NCBI RefSeq assembly: GCF_029227915.1
Contig: NC_079877.1
Coordinates: forward strand, 22,717,851 to 22,781,850
Direction of reading: 5' to 3'
Source of the DNA: Hydractinia symbiolongicarpus
Lineage: Eukaryota; Cnidaria; Hydrozoa; Anthoathecata; Hydractiniidae
DNA: 64,000 bases
Below are positions 56,965 through 64,000 of this stretch, piece after piece. The position numbers were made by a program, and so were the translations under genes. The notes beneath the pieces are model-generated. The model was not told where the DNA came from. It did no database searches and worked only from the letters and a program-made list of their open reading frames with translations. Position 1 is the first letter of the stretch; each line of letters starts with the position of its first letter.

Positions 56965-59900
56965 TTTTTTTAAGAAGCTATTTTGGATCTCAAGATATTC
57001 ACATTCAAAGAATATCAGGTTTAATTACGCTGCATAAATTATGATGTCATATTTAAGTTATAGCAAATTTTGACATTTTCTGTCATCATTAATTTTAGAC
57101 CTGTTAAGGGATGCGCATTCAAACTTTACAAAAGCAGATATTATATTAGATATATATATTATAAAGGTGAAATGATTAACATAATTTTTTTGGCAAAATG
57201 CCTCTTAATTTTTGCTGATGACACAATAACATGGGATTTAAAACTTAATAAAAAATTTTAGCTGACAGCTTTCTGTAATGTTACAATAAAACCCCACAGG
57301 GAAAACCATTCACAGTACTAAAAATAATAACATAAAAAATATATATAAGAAATAAATACAAAAAAGAGAGCTCAGTTCAAGTGTAAAATTCTACATGTTC
57401 TGCTCAATCAAAATCTGAAGATACGGCAGTACAGCCAGTATCCAAACTTTGAGAGCTGATAATGAATTCAGCACTATTTTTCATCATAGCTCAAATTCGC
57501 TTACTCTGGCTTGTGTTACTTGCGTCATTGTAGCTTGGACAGCCACTCAGAAATGACTAAGCTGCATGTCATTGACCTAAAAAAAATTATGTTAAAATGC
57601 TAAACATAGTTAGAGTTACACAGAGCAGTACTCTAATTTTAATAGGAACTTCAGAGTTTAACTAATTTTTGTTGTTTATAGAACTTTCATAAATGTTGTT
57701 ATTCGAATGTTGATTTTCTGGCTGTTGCTGTTGAAATAATTTCATGGTCATTTCATTATAGAAGATGAAAGTTTGGACACTAATGGAGGCAGTTGAACTT
57801 TTATAAACTTGAAAATTTGCATGTTTCCATAAATTTCGATGCTAAATTGAAATATAGCAAATAGCCTTCCTATGTGATTATCTAAACAAACAGCTCTAAT
57901 GCCGATCTAGCGACTGATAGCCATGATGTTGAGAGTCTGCAGGCTGAGTCATGCCAGTGACTGTAAAATTGTGAATCCATCCTTTCTGATTAGCATTCAG
58001 CATGAGAATGACATTGATATTTTAAGTGGTTGTCTATATATATACTTGGTGACTTGTCTCAGATGCAGCCAGTGGCTGCTTTAAACATCGCCATCTTTTT
58101 TTTGCTCAAAAATCAGACACAACATTAGGAAAACTTGATGAAGAGAATTAAGAAACCGATTTGTGAAGGAGAGCAAACGGTACTGGTGAAAATGGTTACA
58201 TAGTAAACCGTAAACTTCGGGCTCAGAAGGTAATATCATAGCCACCCAGTGTTGCCAGTAAAGAGAAAATCAGGAAGAAAGGTAAAATCATGTAATAAGA
58301 CGTTTACTAATGTAGACAATAAGTTGCAAATATTTACAAAGTTCCATATATACACATGCATCCTGACAGGTAAGAAAAGAAGGACCACATAGCCAAATTG
58401 AATCTTTATGCTAATAATGGATTTTTAGGAATATAATATTATTAACTGGAATTGTTTCTTCTTAACTATATTGATTGTTGCAGTCTGTTGTTAATATTTT
58501 GTATATACCTGTGCACATGCGTGCGTGTCCATTGTTCTTGATGCAAAATAAAAACATGCTGCAACTCAATTTATATAAAAATATGAATATACACTAGCTA
58601 GCTAGCTATGTTATTCATTTTTGTTGAAAAGGATTAGAAAATTTCATGTTAAACCAGATTTGAGAACATTTTGATCAATGGTCACTCAAGCAAATCTATG
58701 ACCAAAACTCTAAAACAAAACAAAAATTGCAGGAAAACTGCTTTTTCATGGTGGTCTTTTTTTTTTTGTTTTAAGTAATTTTTTCTCCTGAGGAACATTT
58801 CAAGACACCCTAGCTAGCTAAAAGCAGTTTTCTAGCATTTTATAAGAGTAGTGTTCATCCTGGTTTGTAAGGAATAGATAAAGGTTGAAAAGCAACTGTA
58901 ACAAAGTAACAAAGGTCCCTTACCATCATTAGGCGGTCATTTCGCCGCCATCATCAGGTCTCGAATGAGCGATCTTTGTTGGGGCCGTGTGGATATGGCA
59001 CGTGTAAACGCTTTTTAAAAAGGCTACGAAACGGCTTTTGGTTTTCAACTTAAGTGACTTACATGAAAAAGCTAAAGATGCAGGGAAAAAGTTTATGATC
59101 ACTACTACTGATAAAAAAACAACAACTTAAATCATCTTAATATGGGGCATTCAAATATAATTAAAAACGACAGAAAAGTTCTCCACATATACTGGATACC
59201 ATGATTAATTCAACTTGCCTTGCTTTTAACCGAAAAATTTCTAAACCTTTCGAACTAGCTAGCTAGCTATATCCTTCGAAATTTTTACGTAGAAACAGTT
59301 TATTGTACATAAAGTCTAAACAACAGTTTAAAAACAACAAAGACTTCTTAAAGCAAGTAACGTATCATTTTTTCAACAAATACACCTCCTCGTCTTTGTT
59401 TCCTTGTCAAAACAAACCTTCGATTTACTGATATTATATATTTTTTACAGACCATAGCTTATTTTACCGCTAAAAAGATTACTGAAGGAAAGTTATTGTT
59501 ATAAAAAGTAGCAAATTTATCATAAAATTAATTATTCATAAACATGGTGCCTATACGTCTGTATGGTTCTAAAGTGTGTATAATTTCTTGCACCTTTTAA
59601 GTGATCCGTTTATTACCCGCCATTCTTCAGAAATTGCTTATTGAGGTTGAGATTATCGAATCCTTTCATCATACGATTTTATTGTGATATTTTTTCAGCG
59701 TTGTCTTGTGACAAAATAAGTTAGCCCGCTTTGACTGGACATGAGCGGTCCCAAAGTGGACTTTGAGTAAAGCTTATCCGAGTATCCTTAGACGGAGAAC
59801 TCATTTACAAATAATTGCGTTTATATGAGAAAAGATTTTTTACTGCCTACCGAAAAGTTGATTGACCTGGAAACAATAATCTGATCAAAGCAGCAACCAT

Positions 59901-60149
59901 TTAAAGACAATTAGTTTTTATAACAGCAACAGACTCATATTTAGCTTCTAAATTAAAAACAAAACGAGTTTGAAAAGTGAACACCGTCACAACTTTGTCA
60001 GTGATAATTATGTACTTCCTCTGTTTTTTACAGAGGTGCAAATCAAACCGATGAAATCCAACTTGCACATATATTAAGGAGAGGTCAGCGAACAGATTTG
60101 CAATGACAGAGGTATCAGCAAAGTGCGACCAACCGAAGAAACAACTAGC
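56965..60149. other. Gene-free AT-rich interval
   Basis: No coding frame above 65 codons with recognisable content. A short GC-rich inverted repeat (GGCGGTCATTTCGCCGCC) lies near 58931-58950, and AGCT-rich runs occur near 58597 and 59259. Nothing else I can support. Confidence 0.45.
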
Positions 60150-61050
60150 TATTGTTGTTCCACCAAACTTCATGGTATATTCCGACTGGAGCTGCGTGCT
60201 ATGAAAAATACTTGAAGCCACACCAAAGTTTCCTAAAGAATGTTCAGTTTGTTGCTATTGAAGTAGAACTTGACAGACTTGTAAAAATGAAGTATATGAA
60301 TATGTTGGTTATATATCACCTATTGTATCAATCGCAAAAGAAGACGGCATCGTCAGCAATTGTGGCGACAATTACCCAGTGCCAAAGATTGTAAAACTAT
60401 TCTATAAATTGGACCTCGTTGATCTCAGCCATACCCATCAACAACTTTCTTCAGATGAATAATGAAGGAAATGTTTTACCGTAGACACACATAAAGGGTT
60501 TTAACACGACTCAAATATGGCCTGCATTCAGCGTCAGGAATTTTTCAACGGGAAATGGAAAAAAGGTTGGTTAACTCACAGTCCACGTCTTACAGTTGAC
60601 GACATTTTAACAGCCAGGAGAGACTGCCCTAATACATTATCATATCTTGAAAAACTGGCCAAGTGATTAAGACTGTGGTTTACGATTTAAAGAAGGAAAA
60701 ATGTTCGTTTATGGTAGGCCAAGTAGTTTGTTTAGGATGTTTGATCAACAAGAAGTAGCACCAGTGAAATCTAAGATAGATCTAATTTTGCAACTGCCTT
60801 TGCCCAGCAATACCACAAAGTTAAAGTTGTTTTACGATATTACTATCATCGCCGTTTGCCAAGCTTGGCTGAGCTCTTTGAACAATTGCATTACATTACA
60901 CACAATTGCATTTAGAAAAATAAGGAGTTAGCATTGTTGTTTGCCGTCAGTATCTATATGGCTTTAGTTTTGTTATATTCACTGATTGGAGCTGATGAAG
61001 CTGTACATAGCTTGACCGCTTCGAGGATGCAATGATAAACTATCCAGGTG
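60150..61050 (+). mobile_element. Ty3/gypsy reverse transcriptase remnant
   Basis: In changing frames it shows the start of a gypsy RT ('EVELDRLVK', about 60259-60288), 'YPVPKI' with a following 'KLDLVDLSHTHQQL' (about 60370-60445), and 'DCGLRFKEGK' with 'CSFMVGQVVCLG' (about 60670-60735). 'APVKSKIDLILQLPLPSNTT' follows (about 60758-60820). Several frameshifts and stops break it. The order matches RT palm to thumb/connection. No LTR, protease or integrase is seen. Confidence 0.7.
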
Positions 61051-61092
61051 TCCATTTATGAGTTAAAGTATTGTAAGAGGGGGTCGAATGCA

Positions 61093-61113
61093 ATATATAT
61101 ATATATATATATA
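61093..61113. repeat. (AT)n microsatellite
   Basis: Pure AT run at the boundary between the gypsy and Penelope-like remnants. Confidence 0.9.
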
Positions 61114-61179
61114 CTTAAAAAGGCCGTCAAATTTCAAAAATTAATTACCTTAAAAATTGCAAAAAGTAGGAGAGCCTAA

Positions 61180-62010
61180 GAGCATATAATGGAACACCCT
61201 CTGTTATCTCGCTGACGCTGAGACGTGGAAAACCCATAAGTGCAATCTACACTAAGGATTTCACAACATTATTCTATACATGGATGATTTCGAACGCAAT
61301 GCCATTAGTAATTATTATCTTAAACCATGGGTATGGTGGCGCTATATTGACGATATTTTTTTAATTTTGGGAACATGGGGAGGGGGAATTGCACTAATTT
61401 ATTACGTATCTCAATTCTATTCACCCTAGCATTAAATTTACATACAATTTTTCGCGCCAAGGTATCGAATTTTTAGTTCGAATGTTTATGTTTTTAAGGA
61501 TGGTGACAGGCTTTCTACAGACCTTTTTGTTAAAAAAACTGACACTCATCAGTTTCTTCATTCTTCTTCGTGTCATCCGTTTCACACCAAGAAGGGTATT
61601 TCATTTAGTCAAGCTCTTCGTCTTCGTCGGATTTGTTCGATATATGAATGTTTTGAAAAAAGGGTTTTTGACTTAGGTAAATGGCTAGTAAAAAGAGGCT
61701 ATAAAAAAGATCTTGTCAACTCACAAGTGCAGCGGGCTAGAGACATTGACAGAGAAACAGCGTTGAGTGGTTTGAATAATAAGAACAAATCTAATGGCAA
61801 GGTTCATATAGTTTTGACATTTCACCCAGCTATTAGCCGTAATATTTTCGATATTTTAAGAGGAACTCACAGTATATTATGTTGTGATAAGGAACATGCG
61901 AAAGTTTTCTCAGATTTGCCTTTGGTTTCGTTTCCCCATGAAAGTTCAAAAGAAATGTTACTCCAAATGCTTAGTACATGTAAACAATGTGGCATACCCA
62001 TATAGGTGTA
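61180..62010 (+). mobile_element. Penelope-like retroelement fragment (RT 3' part)
   Basis: Seen in several frames: 'WWRYIDDIF' (RT catalytic motif, about 61327-61353), 'FSRQGIEFL' (about 61449-61476), the block reading S/C-H-P with G-I/S-F-S (about 61565-61620), and 'RGYKKDLVNSQVQRARDIDR' (about 61697-61755). The intact final frame (61727-62005) ends in 'TCKQCGIPI', the usual connector before the GIY-YIG nuclease, which is missing. Frameshifts near 61380 and 61480-61680 disable it. Confidence 0.65.
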
Positions 62011-62289
62011 GTAGTCTTTTCTGAATAAAAAACGTTATTGCAACTTCAGTTAAACAGGAACACAGACTGAGCGTAAAGGCATACAAATTGTTAAGGATTG
62101 TTAAGAATTGCATTTGTTAAGAATTGCATTTGTGAAAGTAGCCACTTTCACTTTTTTAGTGAAAGTAGGTAAAGCCTAACGACTCATCCAGTTTTAGCAG
62201 ATTCTATACCTTCTTATTAAAGTCTAAGACTGCAATGACTTACAGTGGCAATAGTTGGTATCATGGTCCAGACTTGATTCAGATCTTGC

Positions 62290-64000
62290 ATTTAAAGTTA
62301 TCTATCTATTTGCAAGACATATGGAACAGACAGGCTCTAAAAGTGAGGAAGGCTACTGGCGCAGAAGCAAAATTAAAAAGTTTTATGCAGTTGCTATAAC
62401 AAGAAGTTGATCTCATTTCTGACCCACTCCGTTCAAGGGAGGAAAACATAGAGACACAGACAGCATCAGATAGACCATCTAAGAAAGAAAAGAAGGTATT
62501 TCGTTCTTCAGCAACCAAAAGTACTTCTCCATTATGTTCACTGGATCATGACCTTGATGATTGTGTTACATGTTTAAGAAAAACAGTAGATGAAAGAAAG
62601 TTTGTATTTAAAGTAGAGTTTGCTTCTCATGTTATCAACCATCAAACTTAGCGCATTAAGCAAAGAACTGTAGCAAAAGACAAACTTGTAGTGTGTGTAA
62701 GGGAGAACTTCCATCAGGGTTTCATAGAGCGAAACCTTATGAAAACAAAAAGTCTAGAGGTGATAGTAGGCAGAAAGATGAATCTGAAGGCTACAATGAT
62801 TCAAACTTGAATGACGAGTCTGATTCTAAAGAAAAGAAAGAAACAGTTAAAAGTGGTTGTACATCTTTAAATGCTAGTGTCATCAGCCTGTGCGTAGTAC
62901 CTGTAAGCTTACACAACAAAAACAACTCACGTGTTATAAGAACACATGCGTTATTAGACAATGGTAGCCAAGGGATGTTTATTAGTGAAAGAGTGATGCA
63001 GGAACTAGCAGTGGATGGTAATGAGACGATGGTTTCGATCAAGAAAATCAATGGAGAAACGTCAAGCAAGTGCAAAGTAGTTGATGGTTTATATGCATCA
63101 AGTATTAATGGAAAAAAATCAAGGATAAAGTTACCCCCTGTTACAGAAGAGGTGCCACCCCTCCCCCCCCCAAAAAAAAAAAAAAAAAAAAAAGATTAAA
63201 AAATGGAAGTACCTGGAGGCTATTCAGCGATACCTGCCGCAAGATGGTGAAAACATAAAAATTGGGATACTGATTGGTTGAAATTGCCCTCTGGCATTAG
63301 AAGCCAAGAAAGTAATTGCCAGTAAAGATGGAAGTTCCTATGCTTATAGGACAAAACTTGGTTGATGTATCATGGGTCCCATAGCAGAAGAAAGTACATC
63401 AAGTATGACATGCAATAGGATAGCTGTGAAAAATAATTCTGAACAAGAGTTTGCTCACACTACTTTTGCATTCCAAGCAAGGTTATAGATCAATCGGTGA
63501 CTGATATGTCAGTAACAATGTATCAACACGACTTCAATAAAACAGAAGATCATTCTATCATCAATAGCATGTCACAAGAAGATTTCATATTTTTACTTAT
63601 GGAAAATAATGTCAGCAAGATTGATGGATATTGCCAACTGTCTTTGCCCTTTAGAGAAGATAATGTAACCTTCATCAACAATAAGTTCCACGTACTTCAA
63701 CGGATGAAATTGTTAAAAAGGAAATTAGTGTAAAGATGTTAAATGATTACAAAGATTTTATAAAAACACTTTTCGAGAAAGGCTATGCCAGACCAACACC
63801 AACAATTGTACAATCAGTTGTATCCTTTGGAAGGAAAAATTTCGTTCATTCCATATTTTGGTGTCTATCATCCAATGAAACCAGACAAAATAAGGGTTGT
63901 TTTCGATTACAGTGCTACGTCAAAAGGAATGTCGTTAAACAAGAAGCTGTTACAAGGACCTGATCTAACAAATGTGTTAGTTGGGGTACTAAATCGATTC
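62290..64000 (+). mobile_element. BEL/Pao retrotransposon, decayed, cut by window edge
   Basis: Domain order visible in shifting frames: Gag C-terminal part with a degraded zinc-knuckle region (about 62300-62660), a retropepsin-like protease with 'ALLDNGSQGMFISE' (about 62950-62985), a linker with 'ALEAKKVIASKDG' and 'MGPIAEE' (about 63290-63390), then the pre-RT region ('LKRKLV' near 63733). The RT start follows, with 'YFGVYHPMKPDKIRVVFDYS' and 'LLQGPDLTNVLVGVLNRF' at about 63850-63999. A C-run plus A-run (about 63163-63195) and several frameshifts break it. RT, RNase H and integrase beyond 64000 cannot be judged. Confidence 0.8.

Overview
This is a eukaryotic genome window of about 64 kb. 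It is AT-rich, with long intergenic stretches, GT-AG introns, microsatellites and many degraded transposons. The recognisable genes are animal genes (RCL1, MRI1, HAUS5, a QRICH2/C16orf96-type protein, a clan-2-like cytochrome P450). Together with the transposon types (THAP plus YqaJ DNA transposons, BEL/Pao, Penelope-like, Ty3/gypsy), this suggests a cnidarian, probably a hydrozoan. That assignment is inference; no species marker is visible.

Layout, left to right. RCL1 (minus, intronless) lies at 1193-2329. A 2.15-kb DNA transposon with near-perfect terminal inverted repeats (TIRs) follows at 3611-5757; it carries a plus-strand THAP gene and a convergent broken SAP/YqaJ nuclease gene. MRI1 (minus, two exons) is at 6004-7830. 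An intronless coiled-coil gene resembling CCDC160 (plus) is at 10219-11160. A 12-exon QRICH2/C16orf96-type gene (minus) spans 12053-18610 and could be joined exon by exon with consistent phases into 995 codons. A gene-poor stretch follows, then a four-exon single-pass membrane receptor-like gene (minus, 22617-24902).

From 24.9 to 36.5 kb I find no convincing gene, only MITEs, a 115-bp tandem repeat and hairpins. An eight-exon gene (plus, 36492-41977) encodes a signal peptide, a helical stalk, five fibronectin-III-like domains with one exon each (every intron phase 1), and a hydrophobic C-terminal tail typical of GPI attachment or a short anchor. A second, internally deleted THAP transposon lies at 42644-43986. 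HAUS5 (minus, 15 exons, 579 codons before the stop) spans 45789-51554. An intronless P450 (minus) is at 54381-55862, with unusual residues at two normally conserved positions. The right end (60.1-64.0 kb) is a pile of decayed retroelements, all on the plus strand: Ty3/gypsy, then a Penelope-like element, then BEL/Pao running off the window.

The housekeeping genes cover ribosome biogenesis (RCL1), methionine salvage (MRI1), spindle microtubule nucleation (HAUS5) and probably cilia or sperm structure (QRICH2-type, perhaps CCDC160). They share no pathway and no operon-like arrangement. The two cell-surface genes at 23-25 and 36-42 kb are the least explained host genes here, and the THAP/YqaJ elements are the most unusual mobile system.
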